From the NCBI GenBank assembly GCA_036245805.1, contig BTRK01000005.1, positions 24,523,445-24,587,444 on the forward strand: a stretch of DNA of 64,000 bases, given 5' to 3'. Below the pieces are notes generated by a model. The model was not told where the DNA came from and ran no database searches. It saw only the letters and a program-made list of their open reading frames with translations. Numbering within the stretch: the stretch's first letter is position 1; each line of letters starts with the position of its first letter. Source of the DNA: Pristionchus mayeri. Lineage: Eukaryota; Nematoda; Chromadorea; Rhabditida; Neodiplogasteridae. The position numbers and the translations under genes were made by a program. Shown piece by piece: positions 31,101-38,800 of this stretch.

Positions 31101-32365
31101 GAGCATATTTCTGCTTGCTGGTCTGCAAGTACGTTCACGCAGAGTAGAGAAAGAGAGGACGAAGCAAGCTTCAGACGAGTTAAAAAAAAACTCGAGATTT
31201 ATCATTCAAATCTCCAATCACAGTTCGCCACTCTAATATGATAAAATATTAATACTAATAAAGTAGAGGCTTTTTTTTATATCAATGAGGAGCGCATTTA
31301 GGCACGAATGTTTCACCGCCTTGACCTACTGAAGGATGTTAAAGTGAACATATTGACTCCACTGCAACAACAACTAGCAGATTATCTTCAATTGAGGAAA
31401 TTACAGGAAAGGGCCGTGCCAGGAACGACTAATATCGATATATCATTCCCTCCTGTAGTATGTTTATTCATTGCATATGACGCACCATGGGTTCCGACGA
31501 CCGGGGGGGGGGGGCGAGTGCCACGCCGCAGGGTGAGGCTCATGCGTTGCGCGAAGCGCCGCGGTCAATGGCTGTGTTTTTCAAATAGAACCAAATTGAA
31601 TAAGGTTTGTGGTTACAGCATACCCGAATTCATGAAAGCAATTTCGATTTACATTAAAAAAATAATAATAAAAAAGTTTCGGCAGGCCAGATGTCAGATT
31701 TTTAAAAAATACAATTTATTTATCGTACACCACGTAGGTGCTTCATCAGTTACAGAAATGTGCGAGAATGAGAGTTTTCAACGCGTTAAGAAAAGGGCGA
31801 CAAGGTCGCCGACCATTTTTTTAAACATTTTTTATACATGATAAAATTGTTTGATGCGTGCCATTTGTGCAAGTAAACAAAAAACATGTAAATATTGTCA
31901 AATATTAATTTAAGAGCGGTTTTAAATCACCCCCGTAACAGAAAAAATAGTTTGCGATTCGCCGGATTGTTTCGGTGGTAGTGGCTCTTATGTGGGAATA
32001 TCCTTACAGATCAGTCCCTCTTTACTTGTAGTCACACACTGCGTTTTCTACCGCGTGTGATTGCCCCCCCCCCCCCTCCCGTTAGGGGCCCCCGCGAAGC
32101 GTCATCTGACTTTTCCCAATTTGGATTTGGATTGAAATTCCACCCACTATGAATGAGAAAGTGCAAAAGTCAGAGGATGATTTCGATCCAAAAATAGCCC
32201 TACCACCCAAATGAACCCGTTTACCCTCTTTAGCGCGTTGTGAGATAAATCAGAGTAAACTATTTACAGGTCGAGGATGATTCGCTCATTCGTCTTCATA
32301 TCTCTCACCGTGTCATGAAGGAGACATTTCAACTGATTCATGAAGCACTCGTAAAATTGAAATAA
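13140..32365 (+). CDS. Unrecognised gene downstream of eIF2-beta (about 498 codons)
   Basis: Exons that join with consistent phase: 13140-13217, 13264-13368, 13412-13545, 13580-13612, 14201-14300, 14344-14435, 14516-14692, 14723-14834, 14877-15026, 21137-21286, 31015-31128, 31302-31457, 32270-32365. The protein is mostly Leu-rich amphipathic helix (for example LLTTLLPLLNHYELGEQ and ILTPLQQQLADYLQL), so a helical-repeat or coiled-coil fold is likely. I see no catalytic motif, signal peptide or membrane segment, and I cannot assign a family. Intron 1 would need a GC-AG boundary and the donor after exon 7 (CTC|GTCCGA) is weak, so the N-terminal model is less certain. A further exon at 21048-21092 is possible but does not fit phase. 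The gaps 15027-21136 and 21287-31014 are almost entirely transposons. The start is 151 bp after the eIF2-beta stop, suggesting cotranscription. Confidence 0.7.
13726..14177. mobile_element. Two back-to-back copies of a TA-target MITE (AAGTTACC termini)
   Basis: Copy one runs from 13726 to about 13950 and copy two from about 13959 to 14177, separated by TTTAATTA. Both have AAGTTACC...GGTAA(C/G)TT ends, and the family recurs at 29612-29839, 57243-57472 and partially at 32993-33110. The pair fills most of intron 4 of the unrecognised gene. Confidence 0.75.
15064..15420. repeat. GC-rich inverted repeat of CTTCGCGAAAG-type words
   Basis: Left (15075-15200) and right (15205-15360) halves are reverse complements built from short units such as CTTCGCGAAAGT and AGCTTCGTGAAAGTTGCGG. 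Both ends carry ATGCGCGCCAC / GCGCATCCTGCGTTGG. Fragments recur at 18446-18510 and 30733-30815. It is a palindromic MITE-like repeat with a strongly GC-biased core. The flank at 15385-15410 (CCCCCGGAGCATCGACATA) belongs to another family seen at 30300 and 60495. Confidence 0.65.
15421..17007. other. Intronic sequence, no recognised element
   Basis: AT-rich intron of the unrecognised gene. 15890-15930 resembles the interior of the hAT-like family (tgatgaagcca). I see no gene and no clear repeat boundary. Confidence 0.35.
17016..18379. mobile_element. TIR element with exact 8-bp target duplication GGCATAGC
   Basis: The termini are GGGGATAAGACATTT and its complement. GGCATAGC is present on both sides (17008-17015 and 18380-18387). 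The length is 1364 bp, including a second element inserted at 17107-18033. The subterminal regions are filled with repeats of TTCAGAAAT / ATTTCTGAA. The 8-bp duplication points to a hAT-type transposase supplied in trans. No ORF supports autonomy. Confidence 0.85.
17107..18033. mobile_element. hAT-like element, TIR TAGGGAGNGCAG, TSD GGTTCAGA
   Basis: Nested inside 17016-18379. Exact 8-bp target duplications GGTTCAGA lie at 17099-17106 and 18034-18041. The ends are TAGGGAGCGCAGG...TCTGCTCTCCCTA. It is an internally deleted, oppositely oriented relative of the 4.1-kb copy at 59276-63397, with which it shares the sequences around 17340-17900. Confidence 0.88.
18716..19327. mobile_element. Foldback element with arms of about 180 bp
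   Basis: 18716-18899 and 19149-19327 are near-identical inverted copies, with outer ends TCCACATCCC / GGGATGTGGA. The left arm holds an expanded run of G (12 at about 18728-18739) where the right arm has 6 C. The interior (18900-19148) is unrelated AT-rich DNA. The open frames (18577-18912 - and 19138-19569 +) are mirror images of the arms. Confidence 0.8.
19333..19394. repeat. Short perfect hairpin
   Basis: ACTTTTATTGATGCGCAGCA is followed after a short loop by its reverse complement, making a stem of about 25 bp adjoining the foldback element. Confidence 0.75.
19508..19576 (-). other. tRNA-like module
   Basis: On the minus strand, TAGCTCAGTTG (A-box-like) and GGGTTCGAATCCG (B box) with typical spacing. 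The T-stem and acceptor stem do not pair well, so this is a pseudo-tRNA or SINE head. Confidence 0.5.
19577..20365. other. Intronic sequence with a small palindrome
   Basis: GCTGTGGCGC-type palindrome at 20168-20190 (CTGTGGCGCTTCGCGCCACAG). Nothing else recognised. Confidence 0.4.
20366..20860 (+). repeat. Dispersed repeat R1, copy 1
   Basis: Shares order and words (GTGAGGNTCATGCGT, CCGAATTCATGAAAGCAA, TTGTGCAAG, GATCAGTCCCTC, CCCTGCGTTTTCTAC) with 31514-32070 and 56263-56780, all on the same strand. The three copies are clearly diverged. No terminal inverted repeats or coding frames are common to all three, so the type is unknown. Confidence 0.7.
21601..21762. mobile_element. Hairpin MITE with TA target duplication
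   Basis: TA flanks CTGTGAGAATGGAAAGCGTA and a mirrored end ...TTCTCACAG. The two halves pair over almost their entire length around AGCGGAACGCGGAAGAAAAAA. Same family as 12236-12387 and 28121-28463. Confidence 0.88.
21940..22656. repeat. Cluster of CTCTCG/CGAGAG and TCTCGCGAGA words
   Basis: Two dense patches (21940-22120 and 22480-22640) of short inverted words, including the perfect palindrome TCTCGCGAGA. They lie inside the left part of the TIR transposon and may be subterminal transposase sites or regulatory sites. Confidence 0.6.
22311..22374 (-). other. tRNA-like module
   Basis: Minus strand: TGGCAGAGTGG (A box) and GGTTCGAATTC (B box) with tRNA spacing. It lies between the two TCTCGCGAGA patches. 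It is not a clean cloverleaf. Confidence 0.5.
22846..24412. mobile_element. Foldback transposon copy 2, inserted in the LTR TATA box
   Basis: Same family as 924-2827 and highly similar. The uninterrupted 3' LTR gives the empty site (tatATAAaccc). Here ATAA stands on both sides (22842-22845 and 24413-24416), proving a 4-bp target duplication and termini CACGAG...CTCGTG. The centre of the left arm (after about 23539) and the loop are deleted. This copy is younger than the LTR element. Confidence 0.93.
24460..24951 (+). repeat. Three tandem 164-bp copies of U5, primer site and leader
   Basis: Units start at 24460, 24624 and 24788 and are essentially identical. Each contains the end of the LTR (ACAAGAACCAACT), the following TGGCGTTCAGTC and the leader to ctagagac. 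The LTR end and primer-site junction therefore occur three times. Confidence 0.9.
24979..26106 (+). CDS. gag: Retrotransposon Gag polyprotein
   Basis: A 375-codon frame. The first 60 residues are Thr/Ser/Pro-rich. Residues about 68-110 contain a fourfold repeat of FPSSA(D/V)RA(D/G)G-type units. From about residue 160 to 320 there is a Retrotrans_gag capsid-like helical domain (WTKRLENYM, YEQFKSAMAARFQRK, LAEFLNEIQ). The zinc knuckle continues in a different frame after the stop at 26106, where only CKVNGHRTDDC remains and the first Cys of CCHC is lost. Gag would coat genomic RNA in cytoplasmic particles. There is no RT partner in this copy. Confidence 0.85.
   Translation: MSQQNTQQTQPSTPTPRTSPTTASTASLISTMDPAMSRSISMSSSAPPPERRLTPTPTTSRLRAEGFPSSADRAGGVIFPSSADGVTFPLSAVRADGDRFPSSAVRADGDNTKFRRNNTEGYSMKSSFSNSLYNVFNLNDGAGTPSAQAAPTLVEVLYQGKPPGAYLPGSDWRIWTKRLENYMRLRNVSEEHKKFVFLDEIGSENYATLEGLLPEKELEDYTYEQFKSAMAARFQRKVLIWSERFKLTQLTQKPAQNLAEFLNEIQCAAKLCEFEKIKDIRNAFVTLAFISGVRSNDTRLKLIEQTDKDSSQLLALAEAHERAGLGARELHHTVPNSVHLVRGRKDEYPDHRTRNDSDGHNRRERTKVMTQRQKF
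26120..26645 (+). pseudogene. Retrotransposon aspartic protease, frameshifted
   Basis: Contains the retropepsin active-site stretch FELDTGSGASVIG at about 26311-26350. A stop at 26402 ends this frame. The family-typical continuation (KAYGGQLLRFQG...LYVLNKSS.SLWGRE) follows in another frame from about 26395 to 26645. The protease is therefore broken and the pol domains that normally follow are missing. Confidence 0.8.
26985..27014 (+). promoter_or_regulatory. Polypurine tract of the LTR element
   Basis: A purine run GGGGGGAGGAGATGGG immediately upstream of the 3' LTR, the expected position of the plus-strand primer. Confidence 0.6.
27780..28030. mobile_element. MITE, AAGTTACCCAACACCC termini, TA target
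   Basis: 251 bp with ends AAGTTACCCAACACCC / GGGTGTTGGGAAACTT. TA precedes it, and the right flank is CA (mutated). The interior carries CCTGATCACGCCCGCTC and GTCGTGATCAGG as an inner inverted pair. A second copy is the outermost layer of the nest at 59093-63471. Confidence 0.8.
28121..28463. mobile_element. Hairpin MITE with TA target duplication, longer variant
   Basis: TA|CTGTGAGATTAGAACGCG...CGCGTTCTAATCTCACAG|TA. Arms pair over about 150 bp each around a TTTATTTATTTATTA loop. Same outer ends as the copies at 12236 and 21601. Confidence 0.9.
28544..29450. repeat. Unclassified repeat with tRNA-like module
   Basis: Begins ACTAGCCGAGCTCCGCTCGC, a compound-palindrome start, and includes the tRNA-like block below. 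The open frame at 29170-29433 has no recognisable domain. I infer a transposon-derived segment but cannot name it. Confidence 0.35.
28805..28866 (-). other. tRNA-like module, near-consensus A box
   Basis: Minus strand: TGGCGCAGTCGG matches the A-box consensus at every specified position, and GGTTCGGATCCC serves as B box. The surrounding stems are weak. Confidence 0.55.
29560..30105 (+). repeat. Dispersed repeat R2, copy 1 (interrupted by the MITE)
   Basis: Collinear with 33755-34075 (GAAGCTTCAACACTTA, TTCTTTCAATATGTGTTCA, AAGTACGGTAGTTTGAA, ATTCCCGNTGCCGTCCC). The MITE at 29612-29839 lies inside this copy only. Confidence 0.75.
29612..29839. mobile_element. MITE, AAGTTACC family, TA target duplication
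   Basis: TA on both sides. The related uninterrupted sequence at about 33795-33815 (acacttagttctg) shows the empty site. The element is 228 bp, about 90% alike to 57243-57472 and to the second copy at 13959-14177. Confidence 0.88.
30300..30610. mobile_element. TIR repeat with CCCCGGAGCATCGA termini
   Basis: The left block GGTCCCCGGAGCATCGATATA (30305-30325) and right block CTTATGTCGATGTTCCGGGGG form inverted ends about 300 bp apart. The same pair bounds 60495-60925. The outer boundaries were not resolved. Confidence 0.5.
31514..32070 (+). repeat. Dispersed repeat R1, copy 2
   Basis: Second copy of the R1 family, filling most of the last intron of the unrecognised gene. It is preceded by a short G run and followed by a short C run. 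Confidence 0.7.
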
Positions 32366-33531
32366 TTATATATCTTTTCATTTAATGTTTGTGTTGTACA
32401 CGTTGTTTTTTTGTTGAGATGTGTTTTTTCCTCACTCTCATCCGAGATAAAAATAGTCTAGATACTCACTCTCGTCTTTTGGTTATCACAAGATACAACC
32501 AACTTGGGGCACCATGTGAAATTTAGAACTTCATCGGCTATTATTTTGGTATCATACACCGTGCAATCGAGGGTGATAAATTGCAAAATTTAACCAGAAC
32601 CTGTAAAACTCAAGATACCTCAAATACGCCTCTGCAAATCGTGCTGTGCGTGCGGTTCGTTGGATTCGTTGGTTGGATCATGATCAAAGTTGTCCAGCAC
32701 TGACGACGTATTGCAAGTCGAAAAAATCCGCGACCCCCTCTATACGTTGTATCTTTGCTCAATTTGTCAGTCAAAAAATCGACGTTTAGGTCATGGTCGA
32801 TAATGTTGTGGTAGGTCATGGTGTAATCAGGTCCAACTACAGTGCCATCTTACACTATGGAACTACAGTAATCCAACAGTGATTCGATTACCGTAACCCC
32901 GGTTCCGTTGAGCAACTTTAGTACTAGCAACTCAAGTCAAACTTTTTAGAAAATCATCATTCAATATTACAAAATCATCAATCAATACTTTAAAGTTACC
33001 GGACGATGAAAAAAAATTGACCCCTATTATTAATTCAGAAACGGATAGGGGATGGCTTAATTAGCAGGAACGGAACAAACAAAAATGTTAAAAATCAATA
33101 ATCTACCCAGGGCGTGACCTAGAAGCATCAGGCCCAATTTAGGGACGGCAACGGTGTTAACAAATGAACAAAACAATTCACAAATGGGTCCCCAATCGAA
33201 GAGTATGCCTACCCCATTCCGACTTATCACTTTAGTTAAAAAAAATAATGATCAACTAAAGAGAAAAACAATAATAAACATAAGTCAAAATGCCGACGCT
33301 TTCAGTCCAAGTGGAGCGCATCTCAAGTCACCCCTTCACTCCGAATTATCGCAAACTGAAGTAGCTGATTTTTATTGAAGTAACGCAAAACCATTTACTG
33401 TATGGTTTTTACTTGTGAATAGCACTCTAGCAACCACTAATTATCAGTTATAATTACAAATACGGAGAGAAATTATTCTAGGCACCTTGAAGCCACACTG
33501 AGAACCAGAGATTACGGTAGTTGCAAATTCG
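32366..33531. other. Intergenic, LTR and MITE fragments
   Basis: 32430-32510 matches the R-U5 part of the LTR family (CTCACTCTCATCCGAGATAA...ATACAACCAACT). 32993-33110 is a partial AAGTTACCGGACGA MITE. No gene seen. Confidence 0.5.
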
Positions 33532-33662
33532 ACGTTCATTTTCTCTGAGGACGACATTCGTATATTTCTGATTTTGTAATATAAGATGCGCATCGATGTC
33601 TTGAAATACATACTATAAAATCTCAGATATACGAATGTCGTCCTCCGAGGAAACATTGAACG
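33532..33662. repeat. Hairpin MITE-like repeat
   Basis: The left arm GAGGACGACATTCGTATAT and right arm ATATACGAATGTCGTCCTC pair around a 60-bp centre. The outer words are cgttcatttt / aacattgaacg. Confidence 0.75.
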
Positions 33663-33754
33663 CTCATTTTCGTAACGGTAAAATGCTCTATTTTGACGGC
33701 CTTATTCTCTTTTATTTGATATTTATATTTATTTTTATGTTGAAAAACATTTTT

Positions 33755-34075
33755 TGCGCTTCATAATCTACAAATACTGTGAAAACGAAGCTTCAACACT
33801 TAGTTCTGAAAACACATGTATTTTCGATTGCTTCGTGCTTCTCCAATTCTTCAATATTTCTATTCTTGCCATGCTTGGTGTTCTTTCAATATGTGTTCAT
33901 ATTCATTCCAATTAATAAAATAGCTTAAAAATAACATTAAATATTTTTAAAAAATGTTTTAAAATATTGAAAGAACTTGGCTTGAAAAGTACGGTAGTTT
34001 GAAGGAAAAGCGTCGGAAGGAGGCATCCATTATTCCGTACTCAAAAATTCCCGCTGCCGTCCCTAGCCCAATTGC
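33755..34075 (+). repeat. Dispersed repeat R2, copy 2
   Basis: Collinear with 29560-30105 but without the MITE insertion, giving the pre-insertion state. Confidence 0.75.
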
Positions 34076-34225
34076 ATGATCTGAGAAAAGTGACCTAAAT
34101 TCAAACACGAATATCAGAGAAATAAAATTTTTTGTCACACACCACGCGGAGCAAAAAAATACCCAAACGTGGAAACTGCAGAACGAAATGATGCACTCCC
34201 ATTACACCCCAATTTAAATTAGTAG

Positions 34226-34535
34226 AGTTGATTACTGTAAAGCCTTGTCTCCGCCGTTTTTGTTGCGCATTTCATATTTTTTTATCAGGGACGCTTGATA
34301 AACACTCCGACGCTTGATAAACGCTTCCCTATACAGAAAACAGCACCAATAGTTGAGCCAGGAGCGGGAAAATATAAACGCGCGCGTACGTGAAAGAGGC
34401 GGAGCGATGAGAGCCGGAGATAAAACACGGAACCTCTTTGCACGGCTCTCACACCATACACCATTACACCGTCCGTGGTTTTTACACCGGCATACACCGT
34501 CCGTAGTTTTTTATTTCACTAATACTCGAAATAGC
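34226..34535 (+). repeat. Direct repeat flanking the giant element, left copy
   Basis: About 290 bp nearly identical and in the same orientation as 47246-47491 (CTTGTCTCCGCCGTTTT, GGGAAAATATAAACGCGCGC, GGCGGAGCGATGAGAGCCGG). This copy has an extra 19-bp internal duplication around GCTTGATAAACACTCCGAC. Confidence 0.85.
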
Positions 34536-34799
34536 ATGTCTGAACTGATTCATGAAAAAATCAAGTTTCATCTTGGACACGTTTTTTGTAATGTGTGAAC
34601 TAAATTCACCCAGGGCTCTTGCAACTGTTTAACCGTTTCAACCACTGCGAAGTGAAGAAAGTCCACTGTTTTGGGAGTTCAACCGTTACACCAAAAAATT
34701 GAACTTGTTTTTCGCCTGTGTAACAGAATCACCCTGTATGAGGGGTAGATGTTACCCCTTGCCAAAACCAGTGCATGGACTTAAAAAAAAGTGTGTTTT

Positions 34800-35280
34800 T
34801 AGGCCGATTTGTAGGGTAGAAAGTTCCGATAAATTAAGTCTCATTTATTGTAGGCGACAAATAACATCGACAAATTAGTAGGCACAGGGCCTTTCGACGA
34901 GCTTCCTACGATACGGAACAACGCATTAGTAGGCTACAAATAGAGAAAGTAATTTTGTAGGATGGGGTGACAATCGTGATGATGCTACGAATATGAGCAG
35001 TAAAATAGTAGGCTACTAATTGAGTCGAAAAATTTGTAGGGACACGGTTCGGAAGGTGTGTCCCTACAAATAAAGAAATCAAACAAGTAGGCCTACTTAT
35101 TTGATTTCTTTATTTGTAGGGATCACCTTCCGAACCATGTCCCTACAAATTTTTCGACTCAATTAGTAGGCCTACAAATTGAGTCGAAAAATTTGTAGGG
35201 TTTTTTTGCCTCCCGAGGACCCTACAAATTAGCATCTCAATTTGTAGGCTAAAACCCTAATTTGTAGGGAAATTTTAAAA
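34800..35280. repeat. Left subterminal TTTGTAGG repeat region
   Basis: Repeated TTTGTAGG and TTAGTAGGC words in both orientations. They are likely transposase-binding or hairpin-forming subterminal repeats of the giant element. Confidence 0.8.
35010..35173. repeat. Large palindrome in the left subterminal region
   Basis: Two arms of about 80 bp with almost no loop (GCCTACTAATTGAGTCGAAA... mirrored by ...TTTCGACTCAATTAGTAGGC), with a few mismatches. Confidence 0.85.
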
Positions 35281-35310
35281 AATAAAGTTTCAGTCTAAAA
35301 ATCGATAAAG

Positions 35311-35823
35311 ATGGATATGAAATTCGGAAAAAAAGCCTGTGGCGTCATCGTTGAGGTCGTAAGATTCCTCCCAGCAATTTTGGAGCGAATCGGTTGTGGT
35401 CGCCTGAGGCTGAAAATTGAAAATTTTCGAAATTTCGACAAAAGTTTTTTTTCGTTTTTTCTTCATTTTATGATGGAATATGATGAATTAAGGTGTTTTC
35501 TCACATTTAGACGCTTGTTTCAGGTTAGATGTCGTCTGGAAGTCGTCGCCAGCTCGCCGGCCGGGGGAATTCGACCCACTGCAGAGTGTTTTTGGAGTGA
35601 TAAAACCACGGTGATCTGTACTATTATGATAAAATGTTACTTACGTCGTCTCTGTGTGTTCCTGAGCTCGCGGAAGTTGGTTGCTCTCAGTTGGCCGGTG
35701 AGATTTGACGATGGCTATCTGAAGAATAAAGGCGATAGATCTCATGTGGCACTATGTCTCTACATGTCTCACTCTTTTACATGTTCGTTAATACATATCA
35801 ATAGGGACAACTGTATAGTTTGA
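35311..35823 (+). CDS. Open frame of unknown status between TIR and satellite
   Basis: A 170-codon frame just inside the left subterminal region. No domain is recognised, and parts are Phe/Leu/Arg-rich as expected of chance translation. Acceptor-like TTTCAG at 35517-35522 precedes a second short start (MSSGSRRQLAGRG), and GGTGAG donors occur near 35697, so the true structure may be small exons of a cargo gene. There is no homology evidence. Confidence 0.2.
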   Translation: MDMKFGKKACGVIVEVVRFLPAILERIGCGRLRLKIENFRNFDKSFFSFFLHFMMEYDELRCFLTFRRLFQVRCRLEVVASSPAGGIRPTAECFWSDKTTVICTIMIKCYLRRLCVFLSSRKLVALSWPVRFDDGYLKNKGDRSHVALCLYMSHSFTCSLIHINRDNCIV

Positions 35824-35840
35824 AGATAAGATTCGGTGGA

Positions 35841-38800
35841 GTGCCGCCGTAAGTTTGCAGAGAAATCAGACCATTTTGGCAATACCTGTCACTGACCTCT
35901 GGGAGTTAGGGGAGTCATGTCAACCCAAAATAGGTGTGAACGTCATGGTGGGGGGATTGACTTGAGACTTGGCAGGGATGATCACTAGGGTATATTTAGT
36001 GCCGCCGTAAGTTTGCAGAGAAATCCGACCATTTTGGCAAAAACCTGTGACTGACCTCTGGGAGTTAGGGGAGTCATGTCAACCCAAAATAGGGGTGAAC
36101 GTCATGGTGGGGGATTGACTTGAGACTTGGCAGGGATGATCACTAGGGTATATTTAGTGCCGCCGTAAATTTGCAGAGAAATCCGACCATTTTGGCAATA
36201 CCTGTGACTGACCTCTGGGAGTTAGGGGAGTCATGTCAACCCAAAATAGGGGTGAACGTCATGGTGGGGGATTGACTTGAGACTTGGCAGGGATGATCAC
36301 TAGGGTATATTTAGTGCCGCCGTAAATTTGCAGAGAAATCCGACCATTTTGGCAATACCTGTGACTGACCTGTGGTGGAGAGGGGGGATATCTGGCCGGA
36401 GTGAGAGGGTGGACATAAACGAAAAATCGATGGTCGCCAATAGGCTTAGGACTTTGCAGAGATGATCACTAGGGTATATTTAGTGCCGCCGTAAGTTTGC
36501 AGAGAAATCCGACCATTTTGGCAAAAACCTGTGACTGACCTCTGGGAGTTAGGGGAGTCATGTCAACCCAAAATAGGGGTGAACGTCATGGTGGGGGATT
36601 GACTTGAGACTTGGCAGGGATGATCACTAGGGTATATTTAGTGCCGCCGTAAGTTTGCAGAGAAATCCGACCATTTTGGCCATACCTGTCACTGACCTCT
36701 TGGAGTTAGGGGAGTCATGTCAACCCAAAATAGGGGTGAACGTCATGGTGGGGGATTGACTTGAGACTTGGCAGGGATGATCACTAGGGTATATTTAGTG
36801 CCGCCGTAAATTTGCAGAGCTATCCGATCATTTTGGCAATACCTGTCACTGACCTGTGGTGGGGAGGGGGGACATCTGGCCGGAGTGAGAGGGTGGACAT
36901 AGACGAAAAATCGATGGTCGCCAATAGGCTTAGGACTTGGCAAAGATGATTACTAGGGTATATTTAGTGCCGCCGTAAATTTGCAGAGAAATCCGACCAT
37001 TTTGGCAATACCTGTGACTGACCTGTGGTGGGGAGAGGGGATATCTGGCCGGAGTGAGAGGGTGGACATAGACGAAAAATCGATGGTCGCCAATAGGCTT
37101 AGGTCTTTGCAGAGATGATCACTAGGGTATATTTAGTGCCGCCGTAAGTTTGCAGAGAAATCCGACCATTTTGGCAATACCTGTCACTGACCTCTGGGAG
37201 TTAGGGGAGTCATGTCAACCCAAAATAGGGGTGAACGTCATGGTGGGGGATTGACTTGAGACTTGGCAGGGATGATCACTAGGGTATATTTAGTGCCGCC
37301 GTAAATTTGCAGAGCTATCCGATCATTTTGGCAATACCTGTCACTGACCTGTGGTGGGGAGGGGGGACATCTGGCCGGAGTGAGAGGGTGGACATAGAAG
37401 AAAAATCGATGGTCGCCAATAGGCTTAGGACTTTGCAGAGATTATCACTAGGGTATATTTAGTGCCGCCGTAAGTTTGCAGAGAAATCCGACCATTTTGG
37501 CCATACCTGTCACTGACCTCTTGGAGTTAGGGGAGTCATGTCAACCCAATATAGGGGTGAACGTCATGGTGGGGGATTGACTTGAGACTTGGCAGGGATG
37601 ATCACTAGGGAATATTTAGTGCCGCCGTAAGTTTGCAGAGAAATCCGACCATTTTGGCCATACCTGTCACTGACCTCTTGGAGTTAGGGGAATCATGTCA
37701 ACCCAAAATAGGGGTGAACGTCATGGTGGGGGATTGACTTGAGACTTGGCAGGGATGATCACTAGGGTATATTTAGTGCCGACGTAAGTTTGCAGAGAAA
37801 TCCGACCATTTTGGCAATACCTGTCACTGACCTCTGGGAGTTAGGGGAGTCATGTGTGACCTGTGAGGTCTATGGCCTCACAGGTCAGTCACAGGTATTG
37901 CCAAAATGGTCGGATTTCTCTGCAAATTTACGGCGGCACTAAATATACCCTAGTAATCATCTCTGCCAAGTCCTAAGCCTATTGGCGACCATCGATTTTT
38001 GGTCTATGTCCTCCCTCTGACTCCGGCCAGATGTCCCCCCTCCCCACCACAGGTCAGTCACAGGTATTGCCAAAATGATCGGATAGCTCCTATTTTGGGT
38101 TGACATGACTCCGCTAAGTCCCAGAGGTCAGTGACAGGTATTGCCAAAATGGTCGGATTTCTCTGCAAACTTACGGCGGCACTAAATATACCCTAGTGAT
38201 CATCTCTGCCAAGTCCTAAGCCTATTGGCGACCATCGATTTTTGGTCTATGTCCTCCCTCTCACTCTGGCCAGATATCCCCCCTCCCCACCACAGGTCAG
38301 TGAAAGGTATTGCCAAAATGATCGGATAGCTCTGCAAATTTACGGCGGCAATAAATATACCCTAGTGATCATCCCTGCCAAGTCTCAAGTCAATCCCCCA
38401 CCATGACGTTCACCCCTATTTTGGGTTGACATGACTCCCCTAACTCCCAGAGGTCAGTGACAGGTTTTGCCAAAATGGTTGGATTTCTCTGCAAACTTAC
38501 GGCGGCACTAAATATACCCTAGTGATCATCCCTGCCAAGTCTCAAGTCAATCCCCCACCATGACGTTCACCCCTATTTTGGGTTGACATGACTCCCCTAA
38601 CTCCCAGAGGTCAGTGACAGGTATTGCCAAAATGGTCGGATTTCTCTGCAAACTTACGGCGGCACTAAATATACCCTAGTGATCATCTCTGCCAAGTCCT
38701 AAGCCTATTGGCGACCATCGATTTTTGGTCTATGGCCTCCCTCTGACTCCGGCCAGATATCCCCCCTCCCCTCCACAGGTCAGTCACAGGTATTGCCAAA

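Noticed and set aside
13140..32365. Assigning the unrecognised gene to MMS22L
   Set aside because: A loose similarity in helical Leu-rich composition came to mind, but no diagnostic motif could be matched by eye, so no name was given.
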